Below, piece by piece: positions 39,515-51,399 of a stretch of DNA of 64,000 nt. The stretch lies in the NCBI GenBank assembly GCA_020137815.1, contig CM035360.1:5917559-5981558 (forward strand), read 5' to 3'. The notes beneath the pieces were generated by a model, which did not search any database, had not been told where the DNA came from, and was given only the letters and a program-made list of their open reading frames with translations. Every line of letters begins with the position of its first letter. Position 1 is the first letter of the stretch. The DNA is from Hormiphora californensis (taxonomy: Eukaryota; Ctenophora; Tentaculata; Cydippida; Pleurobrachiidae). The position numbers and the translations under genes were made by a program.

Positions 39515-42500
39515 ATGGGAAAAGATTATTACGCTATTCTGAGCGTCCCCAAGGATGCTACTGACGATGTCATCAAGAAGGCATACCGGAAACTAGCCCT
39601 GAAATATCACCCGGACAAGAATAAGGAACCTGGGGCAGAGGAGAAATTCAAGGAAATCGCAGAGGCATTTGAGGTACTGAGCGATCCTGAAAAGAGGCAG
39701 ATATTTGACCAGTATGGAGAGGAAGGATTGAAAGGTGGAGCTGGCCCATCAGGCAGTGGTCCCTCCTCAGCAAACTTTAACGGAAATACCTTTATATTCC
39801 ATGGAAATCCTTTCGCCACTTTTTCCTCGTTTTTTGGGGACGAGGACCCATTTCAGTCAGCATTCTTTGTTAATGGACCTAATATCAGTGGAATGCCTAA
39901 TATGGGAGGGATGGGGCCCAATATCAGTGGAATGCCTAATATGGGAGGATTTCCGGGTGGAATGGGTGGTCCAGGGATGAGTTCTATGTTCCAACAAATG
40001 GGAGGGGGTCCATCATCAGGGACTCCTGCTGAAAAGGTACAGACCAAGTGGTAAAATAGTTGTACCACTAATCACCACACCATGGTGCACCACTCTTTAA
40101 CTATTTAAAATGAAAATTTATTCACAGAGCAAATCCCGGTCACATTTCACAGTCGATAGTTTATGCTATGTTTTCTGACACCCGTATTGCCCCCCCCCCC
40201 CTGGCCCTCCTGGTGAATGGTGTCAGTATTATCCCCCTGTTTTAAACACCCACTCCACTTTCTTTAATTAACACACCACTCCACTAATTAACTCACCACT
40301 TCACTAATTAACACACCACTTCAGGAAGTGTATCTGACACTGGAAGAGTTATATCAGGGATGTACTAAGAAGATGAAGATAACCCGATCTATCTTCCAGG
40401 ACCCACATGGGAGGACCCCCTCACGTCAGGTACCATGCCTTGTAGTGTCTGTGTAGTGTCTGCCAGGTACCACCACCAATACCATTATTACCGCCCGCCA
40501 TAACAAATGTACTCGCTCGTTTAAGTGGACTGGGCCGTGTAGTCGGTCTCTCAGTCTAGATTTAGGAAAGCATGGTCAAAGCTGTGTAATGCACTGTCTA
40601 GATTTGGGATGGAATGGAGTCATGTGTAATGACTAATGTGAGATGTTCCACTGTCCGTCTGTTTGTGTAGAAATTGTTAGTAATAATATACATAAGATGT
40701 GTACAAGCAATATAAAGGCAGTTTGACTCATATATGATTTTTGGGGCTTCATGCGTGTAAATGTATTCAATGTTAAAAAGTGAAATAATACCTAACTAAC
40801 CTAACACTTTTTGTCGATTAGTAGTTCTAAAGTATCAGTGGAACCGATACCTTAGAACTTCCACCTTGTGCAAATGTGAGTTTGCTCAAAGCTAGTAGGA
40901 CTGATAGTTTGAATGTTTACACGATTTCCCCTATTTTAGGAGGAGAAAATTCTAACGCTAGACATAAAGCCAGGCTGGAAGGAGGGAACGAAGATGACTT
41001 TTAATAACGAGGTTCGATAATGTCTTCTTTATAATATCTTCCGAGATCATTTGATGGTTTCATGATTCATGAATCATCTCTCGTGAATAAAGCATATTCT
41101 TCCCAACCATTTTCACATCTGAAAGTTAGGGGAAACTCTAACTGAATGGCATCCCATTAATGGGATCCCATCAACAGTAAAACTCTAACTGTCTCACACA
41201 GAGAGAATACAGAGAAAGAACCATCACTGTGGTCCATTATCAGTTAGAGTTTTACTGCTGATGGGATCCCATTAATGGGATGCCATTCAGTTAGAGTTTC
41301 CCCTTACTCTCTTGTTATCTCCAATCTTCTCTTTTCAGGGTGACGTATATCCTGGTAAAAAGGCACAGGACATCGTTTTTATAGTTCGGCAAAAACCACA
41401 CTCCGTCTTCACCAGAGAAGGTAATAAGGTGTACCCCCCCCCCCCCCCTCAACTCCCCCCTCCTCTCTCCCCCACAAAACTTTAGTCCTGGCCCCATGAG
41501 CGGCGGAATGGTTTTTCTCCAGGAGACGAGCTAATACCTTTTGTTGGAAGCAAAATATGTTACTATGTTAATATTAGATTACCTGACAAAACAAACGTTC
41601 TACAGGGAACGATATCCACTACAACACTCAGATAGCACTGGGAGAGGCGCTGTGTGGCAACACAGAGATCGTGGTACCTACAATTACACACGAGGTAATA
41701 TTGATACAATGAAATAGTGTTTATTTAGGACTGTAGACGACTCGGAGATTTATTTCAGGAAAGATAATACGGGACGGTTTCGACGTTTAACGTCATCATC
41801 AGCTCAAATTAATTTGTTTAAAGTAGTGTTGAAAAGTTTGTTTCAAACGTCTACAGTCCTAAATAAACACTATTTCATTGTATCAAAACTATGCGACTCA
41901 AAAACACCACCAAACACCTCCTTGGCACAGGAACTGCCAATCAAAAAATCCTCATCAATTGCGATAGCCAAGGAACAATCAAAGCACTGGACAGCACCGT
42001 ATGCAGATCCAAAACCACCCAAAACACCATTTCCAACCTGAACGCCCTTGCAGTTTTCAACACCGTTAAAATACGGTGGATCCCTGCTCACAAAGGCCAC
42101 GAAGGGAATGAACTAGCAGACTCCCTCGCCAAAAAGGGAGCACAAGAGATTGAAAACATCATACGCCCTCCAATCCCGAAGAAAGCCGCCTATGCGGCCC
42201 TCAGGGAGAAGACAAAAATGACAACGGCTCCAACGGCTCACATGAATCTTTTCTGGAACCCGAACCACGTCAAACAGCTCCAGAAACTGGACCGAAACCA
42301 CTTGAGAGCGGCAACCCAGCTTCTGACTGGGCACAACACACTTAAATACCATTTTCACAAGATGAAACTAGCAAACACTCCAACCTGCCGCCTATGCGGC
42401 ATAGAAAATGAAACAGCCAAACACCTCCTCACCGACTGTCCAGCTCTCTGGAAACAGCGGCAAGAGAGGTTTGATCGGCTTGGTTTAACCCTCGATGACA

Positions 42501-43971
42501 TCAAGAATGGCTTCCCGATCACCAAGACTGTTTCATTCTTCATGGATATCCTGAAACAGTTAAACCGGGGGGAAGAGGACTAACAAATCCAAACCCCCAA
42601 ACCAGGCCGGGGAAAGGAATCACTTTGGTACCACCCCTCTATCTCACCTACGAGACGGCCTAATAGAAGAAGAAGAAGAAGACTCAAAAACAGCCGATTG
42701 GTCAACTTATTGATTCAGTAATATTGATAAACAGTTCATTTTCATCATCTGATGGTGTTTTGTACTGGGTCAATACTACTTTTACTGCGATGTCTAGAAA
42801 ACAAAGTGTCTTTCTAAAATATGATTCAGCTCAGAAACATACTGTTATATGAGGTATAAACTCTGGCCACTGGCGCGTTATTTCAGATAACTTTCTCCCA
42901 GCGCGCCGCTGGGAGAAGTTAGCTGAAGTTTATCCGCCGCTGGCGGATAAACTGGTTTAAATCACGACGACGATCCCGAGGCGGAGCCGAGGGAGAGGCG
43001 GAGGGGTTTAAACCTATAACGTGCCAGTGGTCAGAGTTTATAGGTTATATACCCTGCTTTAGTTGTTTATTTCAAGTATTACACACCAACAAGAGAGAGA
43101 ACACTAATCAAAACACTCAAAGAGGACTGAGAAATAGTTAAAACACCTCACAATTGAGTGTACACTATTTGGTAACAGTTACTAAGCAGTTGCTAAGGAA
43201 AGAGAGTGAAAGAAATAGCTTGATAAGGGGCATGTCACACATAACACAGAGGAAGAGATAGTGAGACAAAAGGGGAGATAAAGAGAGAGTAATTGACGGA
43301 ATGTGTCCTTTCTTTCTCTCCAATGTAGTGTGTAAGTGTTGCACATAGTGTTCCCTCTGTATTTTAGTAAGAACTGATCATTTACACACACTTTGAATGT
43401 TCAAAATAAATAACCTGCCAGTGGGAAATAATCTGCCGCTGGACTGGCTGTTTATTGAGAGCGCGCTAGTGGGACTGGCGGGTTATTTAAGTTAGCAGGG
43501 TATATACTGTTATAGCTGCTATTCTGCACTGGCAGTGTGTAACAGGTGTACACTGCAGTACATGTATGATGTGTTTAACATAATTATGTGAATTGTCTAC
43601 ACACTGAAAAAGGGGGTATGTGTGCAGCACACATAACACAATCAACTAATAATGGTTCCATATACGAGTATTTCAATCATTTCCAATCTAACCCCTTGGT
43701 GACGCCATCCCCTTCGCGGGCTTCGTAGTGGAGACTGGAGGGGTGACTGCGTCATCAATCTAACCCCTTGATACTTCTTCAGAAAATTCCAATTCCAATT
43801 GGGGATTCTACAGTTAAACCTGGGTCAAAGAGAAAGATCAAGGGTTATGGTATGCCCCTCAGCAAGAGGCCCGGGCAATATGGAGATATGTTGGTTACTA
43901 TCAATGTTGAATTTCCCGATAAACTCTCTCCGCAGCAGAAAAGTGCAGTCCGAGAATTGTTTCCAAAGTGA
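39515..43971 (+). CDS. Type II HSP40 co-chaperone, DNAJB1/4/5-like, 6 exons, 352 aa
   Basis: Exons 39515-40036, 40325-40429, 40940-41011, 41339-41420, 41606-41694, 43783-43971 (1059 nt). The J domain (1-70) has the HPD motif in KYHPDKNKE, needed to stimulate HSP70 ATPase. A Gly/Phe/Met-rich linker carries a 13-residue repeat ([13 protein letters not shown] twice). There is no CxxCxGxG zinc finger, which makes it type II. The C-terminal substrate domains start [17 protein letters not shown] and include WKEGTKMTF and [14 protein letters not shown]; it ends ELFPK. Cytosolic/nuclear chaperone. Exon 3 uses an unusual donor GTTCGA. Intron 3 holds a TTA-flanked foldback and intron 5 a nested transposon pair. 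The ATG follows CTCTCCTAG by 6 nt. Confidence 0.92.
41129..41303. mobile_element. Foldback MITE with TTA target duplication
   Basis: Arms 41129-41191 and 41241-41303 are ~63-bp near-perfect inverted repeats starting GGGGAAACTCTAACTGAATG. Both sides are flanked by TTA (41126-41128, 41304-41306). Three-base TWA duplications are typical of PIF/Harbinger MITEs. It lies in DNAJB intron 3. Confidence 0.75.
41707..42717. mobile_element. Family E element at the DNAJB splice donor, split by a LINE
   Basis: Flanked by GTAATATTGATA at 41695-41706 and 42718-42729. The left copy begins with the GT that is the donor of DNAJB exon 5 (ends 41694). Without the LINE insert the element is 225 bp. It is longer than the 37367 copy by a loop (about 41773-41850) containing GGGACGGTTTCGACGTT then CATCATCAGC; the reverse strand reads CTGATGA, a GACGT/ACGTC stem, then GAAAC and GTA, resembling a hammerhead ribozyme core. 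Confidence 0.75.
41907..42680 (+). mobile_element. 5'-truncated LINE: RNase H domain and zinc knuckle
   Basis: Bounded by the 12-bp duplication GACTCAAAAACA (41895-41906 and 42681-42692) and ending in (GAA)5. The frame runs to 42583, ~225 aa of element sequence; the first few residues come from the target. It has RNase H motifs [14 protein letters not shown] and [26 protein letters not shown]-like (the D and H/N/D residues are present), then a CRLCG...HLLTDC knuckle. This order is that of the C-terminal end of I/R1/Loa-type non-LTR retrotransposons. It is an insertion inside the family E element. Confidence 0.85.
42863..43040. repeat. Multi-hairpin element
   Basis: Outer arms CCACTGGCGCGTTAT and ATAACGTGCCAGTGG enclose two perfect inner hairpins, CTCCCAGCG/CGCTGGGAG and TTTATCCGCC/GGCGGATAAA, plus GTTTAAA arms. 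A related but scrambled piece (CCAGTGGGAAATAATCTGCCGCTGG, split words) lies at about 43417-43485. Still inside DNAJB intron 5. Confidence 0.65.
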
Positions 43972-44449
43972 TTTACTAAAGATATGTTGTTAGTTGAGTT
44001 GTATTTTATTGTAGTTGATATGTTGTAAACACATGCATTTCGTGTTAACAAGTTTATTTAATTAAGTAGATAGTTGTACAATACAAGTTTATAAGGTGAT
44101 GACAATTAAAGCCTACAGTCTGACTTATATTTATTCAAGTTGATTTCAACTTGAAACAGTGTTTTTTTCAAAATATGGTTCATTTTAAGTTTTATCAAAG
44201 AGATGTTTCATTTGATTTGTTTCTTGGCATCACATGTGCCAGCCAGCCGCTGCAGACTACAAAGGTATTTTTAGGCCAAAATCCAACCTCGGCCTCTCGA
44301 CAACAGCTTATTGTTGACATGTCGAAAGTGGGGCGCGCGCGTACTTTTTTACTGTAGAAAGTAGAGTAGCGCGCATTGTTAGCACGAACTGGTCGACAAA
44401 GCTGGATTACTGGAACCTTGTGGACAATTCCAGCATGTTTGAGAACTCT

Positions 44450-44529
<80 letters not shown>

Positions 44530-44863
44530 CTCACACTTTCAACAGTCTGCGCCGCCGACCCAGCCGCGCAGCGCGTGAGGTGCAATCTAGTTTTTGAAAA
44601 AAATTTTGTGGACACTTTTTGATATTTTTTGGAACTTTTTGAAAAGTTTACTTTTTTGGACGTTTAAGGACGTCAAAAAATTACTTGAAGTGTGAAGTAT
44701 GAACCTCTTTCTCTCGCGATAAGGCACCTCGATATATCTGATTAGAAAGCCTTCCTCTAGGGTACAGCTTATTAAGTTTTTTGTATAAATTAAAGAAAAT
44801 TACATACTCCGGAGACTGGAGTTCGGTAAGTCAAACTTAAAACACATTACTGATTCCCTCTAG
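43972..44863. other. DNAJB-MARS1 intergenic interval
   Basis: Contains a (CT)n tract at 44453-44524. GGTAAGTC at 44825-44832 is a strong donor match; taken with the acceptor CCCTCTAG at 44856-44863 it would give only a 38-nt intron, far shorter than any other in the window. No polyadenylation signal AATAAA is obvious after the DNAJB stop. Confidence 0.5.
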
Positions 44864-47800
44864 ATGATTCTATATGTGACTAAAGACTGTGACGAATCTC
44901 TTGCTTTACTTGTCCTAAGCAAGCTCAGCGGATCAAAGGCCGAAGTAAAGGTGGTACCATCGGACTTCAAAGTTGTTTCTTATCTGAAATCCACAAAACA
45001 AGTTCCCTCGATTCTCCTTGATTCGGGAGATCTACTCTTCACATTTGAGGCGATAGTACTATACCTGTCAGACTCAGTATCTCCCTATCTGCTGTCGACT
45101 CCCTCCATTGAAGAGCTAAACCGATATATCCCCTCTCGTTCTCTATTTGGTGAGAATGAAACCCTGAGCCCTACCGACATGGTACTTTGGACAAAACTTG
45201 GCGGTGCTCTTCGCTCCTGCAAAGCTTCTGGTGCGTTCTACAGTCAATGTCCACGTGTTGCTTTTTGGTTTGAGAAAGTTTCCGGTGATGCCAGTGTGAC
45301 GGCAGCCATTAAACAACTGGGATATGTACCACCAAAAAATGCTCCAGTCAAACCCGCAACAACAGAGAGCAAGGCCCAAGGTAAACAGCAACAGCAAAAA
45401 CCACAAAAGCAGCAACAGCAGAAAAAAGAAGCAAAGAAACCGGTAGCAGATGCAGTGGAAAACTTTCTTCAACAGATGGTAACTGCTGAACAGAAAAGTG
45501 CAGGTCTAAAGAAATGGACGGAAGGTTATCCTACTGGGAATGTCTCACGCCAGGAGGTCCATCCAAAAGTACCCATCCCGGGTCAAAAGAATAACTTGAT
45601 CACCAGTGCTCTACCCTACGTGAACAACGTCCCCCATCTGGGTAATATTATTGGAGCGGTCCTCAGTGGGGACTGTTACGCGAGATACTGTCGGCTAAAG
45701 GGTGAGAACACCCTGTACATCTGTGGAACAGACGAGTATGGGACTGCGACAGAAACCAAAGCCCTGGCGGAGGGTTTGACACCCAAGCAGATTTGTGATA
45801 AATACAACCAACTTCACGCACAGGTTTACCAATGGTTCAACATTAGTTTCGATTACTTTGGCCGAACAACGACGTCTCAACAAACTGAAATTGCCCAGGA
45901 CATTTTCTGGAAGGTCCACAATAACGGATTTACAGTGGAACAAACAGTGGAACAACTGTACTGTAACGCCTGTAAAAAGTTCCTGGCGGACAGGTTTGTG
46001 GAGGGCACGTGTCCGTTTTGTGGATATGAGGATGCTCGAGGAGACCAGTGTGACAAGTGTAGTAAGCTGATAAACCCAGTGGAACTCAAGGATCCGAAAT
46101 GTAAGGTGTGTTCTGCGTCACCCACGGTGAAAACATCCAAACACATGTTCCTGGATTTACCTAAACTTGAGGAGAAGATTGCCGAGCTGAGCCGAGAAAG
46201 GGAGTCAAGTAAATCATACAACCCCACCGCTTGTGCGATCACCAACTCCTGGTTGAAAACCGGCCTGAAACCTCGGTGCATTACCCGGGACCTGAAATGG
46301 GGGACACCAGTTCCCCATCCTGAGTTTAAAGACAAGGTGTTCTATGTCTGGTTTGATGCCCCCATTGGGTACATCTCCATCACTGCTAATTACATGAAGG
46401 ACTGGGAGTTGTGGTGGAAAAACCCGGAGCAGGTCACCCTGACGCAGTTCATGGCAAAGGATAACGTACCCTTCCATACGGTTAGTGTTGTTGGTTTGGG
46501 ATGAGATGAGATTGTGATCAGTACACATCTCCAAGTCTCACTTCTATTCAGATAATGACGAATGTCTCAACTAATCTTTAGTCTTGTGTTGTTTCTCCAA
46601 TGTATGAGTTAATAGGGGATACTAATTCAGTACATACCAGTGAGATTACTACTAGAAAGAGAGGACACACACACAATATTTTATTTACCTACCCCCCCCC
46701 CCCCAATCATCAGGTGGTGTTCCCGGCCTCTCTCATAGCGGCCCAGGACAATTACACTATGGTTAATGTACTGGATGGTATTGAGTACCTGCAATACGAG
46801 GGCATGAAGTTCTCTAAGAGCCGGGGAACAGGTGTATTTGGAGACCAGTGTATTGAGACCAATATACCCTGTGATATTTTCAGGTAGAGTAGCTGATATC
46901 TTCAGGGTCGCTGGTTTTTATGATGATGATGTTTTGTTGCACGTCAGTTGGCTGTTGGTTAACTAAGTTTGGGTAGCTAGAGCTTTGACTTATTGGGTGT
47001 ATTGGGTGTAGAATTCAGTGTCCTTCGGAAACTAATCATGTAATAATTAACACTGTATCTCCCTTGTTTCATAGGTGTTATCCTGCTGCTAAACCGACCA
47101 GAGACAAGTGACACTAACTTCACCTGGGATGGCCTAGGCCCAGACAAACAACAATATCCTCCTAAACAACTTAGGAAACTTCACTCTTCGGGCCCTGACA
47201 TTCTGCAGGAACTCCTTCGGCTCTGAAATCTCAAAGATATCCCTCAACTCAGAGGATGAGCACTTTATTGCTCTTGTTAACACCCACCTTGCAGCATACT
47301 ACAAGCACTTTGAGGCGAGGTTGTTCAGTCGGGCCTTTGAGAGCGTGTTCTCCATCTCGAAGATTGGTAACCAATACCTCCAGTACAACCAGCCCTGGGT
47401 GCTGGCCAAGGGAAATGAGGTTGACAAGGCTAGGGCTGGATCTGTTATTGCACTAGCTAGTAATCTTGCTGCCCTACTCTCAGTCACCCTCTCCCCCTTC
47501 ATGCCAACCATTTCGAAGATCCTCCAAGAGCAGCTGGCCCTCCCTGAGGACAGAAAACAGTTCACTGACACCTTTGTGCCACTTCCTAAAGATCAGGCCA
47601 TAAGATCGGTACACCCTTCCCACTATTTAGCAAGATTGAAGATGCCAGAGTAGCTGAATTGAGGTCCAAGTTTTGTGGCTCTGATGGTTCTGCTGCCCCC
47701 GCCACTACTCCTGGAGATATCGCAGCCCTTCAAGCTGAGATAGAGAAACAGGGAGGGAAGGTCCGCGAGTTGAAGGCAGCTAAAGCGGATCCTGCAGCTA

Positions 47801-48166
47801 TCAAAGCTGAGGTTGCTAAGTTGTTGGAACTGAAGAAACAACTCCCAGCTGAGCTACAGCAGCCTGCCCCTAGTAATAAGAACAAGAAGAAATCACCACC
47901 TGCTGCTACAGAAGAAGGGACCATCACCACCTGCTGGACAAAAGAATAATCCCACACCCGCCACGACACCAGCACCTGTGTCAGCTGATGTTGCAGCTTT
48001 ACAGAAGGAAATAGAGGTACAGGGGCTGAAAGTCCGGGAGTTAAAGGCAGCGAAGGCTGATAAAGCAACCATTGATGCTGAAGTGAAGGTGTTGTTAGCG
48101 CTGAAGGGTAAACTCCCTGCCGAGCTACAACAACAGCCAGGAGGAAAGAAGGGGAAGAAGAAGTAG
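44864..48166 (+). CDS. MARS1: Cytosolic methionyl-tRNA synthetase, 3 exons, with four one-base breaks
   Basis: Charges tRNA-Met in the cytosol. Exons 44864-46480, 46714-46883, 47075-48166. N-terminal GST-like domain (1-170), then a Gln/Lys-rich linker. The class I catalytic core has HLGN at ~258, the TDEYGT signature, a zinc-binding insert (YCNAC, CPFCG, CDKC, CKVC) and KFSKS at ~571 (KMSKS loop). The C-terminus has two WHEP repeats ([20 protein letters not shown] and [20 protein letters not shown]); human MARS1 has one. Exon 3 does not keep one frame. Homology needs one base fewer at 47082-47083 (CC) and 47138-47139 (GG), one more at 47596-47597 (GG), and one fewer at 47917-47919 (GGG). With those the length is about 958 aa. 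Exons 1 and 2 are intact. Assembly error or recent decay; the ATG directly abuts CCCTCTAG. Confidence 0.88.
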
Positions 48167-48385
48167 TGTGTGACGTAATATAGTTCATTAGGTGCATTCA
48201 TGGTTTTAGTTTAACTTATATCTTCATTTTCTTTTTTCATTTCATGTGTTTTATTTCTTGCCAAGAAGAACTTTTGAGTTAGTTGATGCTATCTCAACAG
48301 TTGATGTCCTTAACCTAGTGCCCTAAATCCCCCCATTAATTCCCTTTCTATCTCTCTATATCTCTCTCTCTCTCTCTCTGTAGCA

Positions 48386-51195
48386 ATGTCAGGGTGTACA
48401 GTAGACTTCCCATTGTACGGTGTGGTGGATGTTGATACAGCCCGGGTTGCAATATGTGGAGGGGGAGGTCCAGTTAAATCAGGGGTGCCCAATATTGTGG
48501 TAAGTGGAAATATTAACGCACATGTTAATAGGCTAGGTGTACCCTAACCCAGTAATCGGGACAGACCTAGCCTTTATCATTTCTTTTGAAACAGATACAT
48601 ATTGCATTGTTCAAACATTTAATTTGGAGACGGAGGCAACGAGCGAGAGAGTGAACAATACAAGTTTTAGATTAGCTATTATAACACAAATCAAGAGAGA
48701 AAAACATAACATAGGACTAGGTTTTCTGGAGCTAAGCCAAAGAAGAATAAGGAGAGTCCCGCTCCTACTACTTATCACTAAGAATTATCTCTTAACGGGA
48801 CCTAACTCTCTTGTATACCCATCCTCTTATAATACACCATTTATTCTTTCAATCACATGCATACTAACGGGCCCAATAAAAGTATTCCTTTTCAGTCTCC
48901 TCCTTCCCAACTTTCTCCCAATTTTCCCCTCAATTTTCTAAAAACAGTTCTCCCTGCAGGAAGTGTACAATATCAGGGGAAAGGGGATGGACCTCAAGTA
49001 CAGATATGACTGTGATCGTGTTGCTCCTACGTGTATTGCTGCTCACCCTGCTGATCCCATCCTGGCGGTGGGTGTCGATAATATCCTCCTTATTCTTGAG
49101 GTAATTACTTGCTCGACCCTCTTTCCGTGTGCTCCGGAGGGTTAGAACGTAACAAGTACATAGAACTTAGTAATCACCAATAATACTATATAATACGTCA
49201 AGATGAAATAGAGAGACAATAATCCAAATGAACCCCAATTATGACATCCTCTCTCCCCTTCTCAGATGGAGAAACATAGCCAGACCCTTACCAAAGAGAT
49301 ACCATCACTAAAGAAGGTGTTAGAGAGAGAAGTTGTAAAGACAACCGAGAAGGGAGGTGAGATTATAAAGGCCATATCATACTGCTGTTATGGAGAGAAG
49401 TTGGTGACGGTAGGAGAGGACAAGGCTGTTACCATCTGGGAGGTATTAACTGTTCCTGTTTTAACTTGCATTTGTGAACACATGCTTGTCTTTGTTTGTT
49501 TGTTTGTCTGTTTGTGTTAAGTCATGTAGGATGTAGGATATAAGCGCAAACACATCCCTTTGTTACATTGTTCTGGGTGTGTAGTAAAATTGAAACAATG
49601 GATTCCACATAATAATAGTGTTCCCCGCGAGGGCTGTTCCTTGCTATCTCTTATCTTTCCAATTGAAAGAGGAAAGTAACACACCATTCTCCATTCTCAC
49701 AGCCACAATTATTGATTCGAACATGCATATCATCCCCTCCAGTTCGCAGTTCGTGCCTAACCAGTATCCCCCCACCCCCAGTCCCCACATACCCCCTCAG
49801 TAAGTAGCATCCTAACCACCAACCCCCCGTTCCCCCAGTTCCCCAGTATGGTTAAAAGATGGCGGATAACGCACCACTTGAGTGAGGTGACCCAGATCAC
49901 ATCTCATCCCAATGGAGAACCTGAAATCGTCACCTCTACACGGGGTAGGTTCCCCATTTGGGGCGAGTTACTACAGTCTACACTGGTAGTAAACTGTTTA
50001 AATCTTCAGTGAATTTTGTGTGAAAAGGACGGTATTATCATCACCAACTAATCAAATGAATACCGAAAACGTGAAATCAATGGATTGATTAATAACCATT
50101 TAAAACACACCTTTCTTTAGGTCCGAGTTGTTAATGACAAAATACACCTTTCATTAGGTTCAGAGTGTATTGTATGGGATGTAGAGACTGGACAGAAAGT
50201 TAGGCAGCTTCAATTTACACGAGGACAAGAGGGTGTCAAATACAGGTTCCGTAACATCAGGTAGGTTGACTAATGGTTAATCCATGGCGTTGATATATGG
50301 TAACTACTCCCCTCCATTTTAATCAGCACCAATTAATTTATTTACCAGTTAACTAATTAGTCCTGTCTAGGTACGGTGGTACAGGTGACTCATTCTACGC
50401 GGTCATCCTGCCCGTAATCTGGACTAAACAGTGCACATCCCACGTTGTCAAGTACAGTACAGGGGCCTCCTGGGAGGTGGTCAGAGAGGCACGGATGAGG
50501 GGGGAGCCGTTAGCAGAACTTGCAGTTTCACCTGATGATACTCTGCTGGCTACAGCTAGTTCTAATGGGCACGTGTTTGTGTATGATACCTTCTCAATGG
50601 GGGTAAGTTGTGTAACTATTGGAGGTTTCAGTGGTGGCGCAGTCACCTCTTTTCGCGGGCCTCGTTTTGCCGCGCTACATGCGGGAGTTGTAAGGGTGAC
50701 TGGGTCACCAAGGAGGTTTGAGTGGTGTTGTATTTGGGAGTTAGACGAAATCTCTGCATTCTAGATATTCGTGTTTTTGTCAACCCTGTCAGAGCATTGT
50801 CCTGACCCTTTTCTCATTTCTTTCAAATAAGCGAAGCGCACGAGAACTGTGTTCAGATCATTGGCCTGACAGTTTCAACCTATATCTTTGAATTCCTTTA
50901 TCAATGCTTATTCCCCCCCTTCCAGTTAAGAAGATGCATAATGGACGCACATGGTTTGTTCGTGACAGGTCTATCCTTCATGCCCACTGAACAGCCGGGC
51001 CAGTTTAAACTGCTGAGTATCAGTGCAGACAGACAGGTCAAGGTCCATAACCCACACCTAGCGGATCCCGCACGGTATTTCAAGGCACTCGCTGTCGTCT
51101 TGCTGTTTATCGGTAGGTTATTTAACACTTTTATAATTGTATAGACCATTGACCGTATGGATATATGTCGTATGGATGATATTCTGTTCTCTCTC

Positions 51196-51241
<46 letters not shown>

Positions 51242-51399
51242 TCGCCGGCTGTTACATTCCCCCTCCCACAGGTCTATGCTACATGATATTCTGCATACTC
51301 AACTCGTTTGATTTGCTGCCCCATATTAACGACTTTGACAGTGAGCCTGAACCTGGTACCCCAGAGCATCACCATCATCACCACCATAACGAGTTATAG
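48386..51399 (+). CDS. PREB: PREB/SEC12-like WD40 membrane protein, SAR1 exchange factor, 8 exons, 395 aa
   Basis: Exons 48386-48499, 48960-49100, 49266-49442, 49839-49944, 50158-50260, 50371-50602, 50926-51112, 51272-51399 (1188 nt, frame kept). ER membrane protein that loads GTP on SAR1 to start COPII budding. Start FPLYGVVDVDTARVAICGGGG and GVPN match the family's first propeller blade; later blades show AVGVDNILLILE, LVTVGEDKAVTIWE, ATASSNGHVFVYD and LLSISADRQVKV. One helix near the C-terminus (~343-366, FKALAVVLLFIG LCYMIFCIL) anchors it as a type II protein, so the ~28-residue tail is lumenal. The tail ends in seven histidines then NEL, making HNEL, an HDEL/KDEL-like retrieval signal. 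Only 220 nt separate it from the MARS1 stop; the ATG sits 2 nt after CTCTCTCTGTAG. Confidence 0.85.

Noticed and set aside
45877-46335. 152-aa minus-strand frame
   Set aside because: Entirely antisense to the MetRS catalytic exon.
48537-48941. 134-aa plus-strand frame
   Set aside because: Falls in PREB intron 1 between exons that join in phase; the text shows no family motif. It could hide a decayed insertion but nothing supports a gene.
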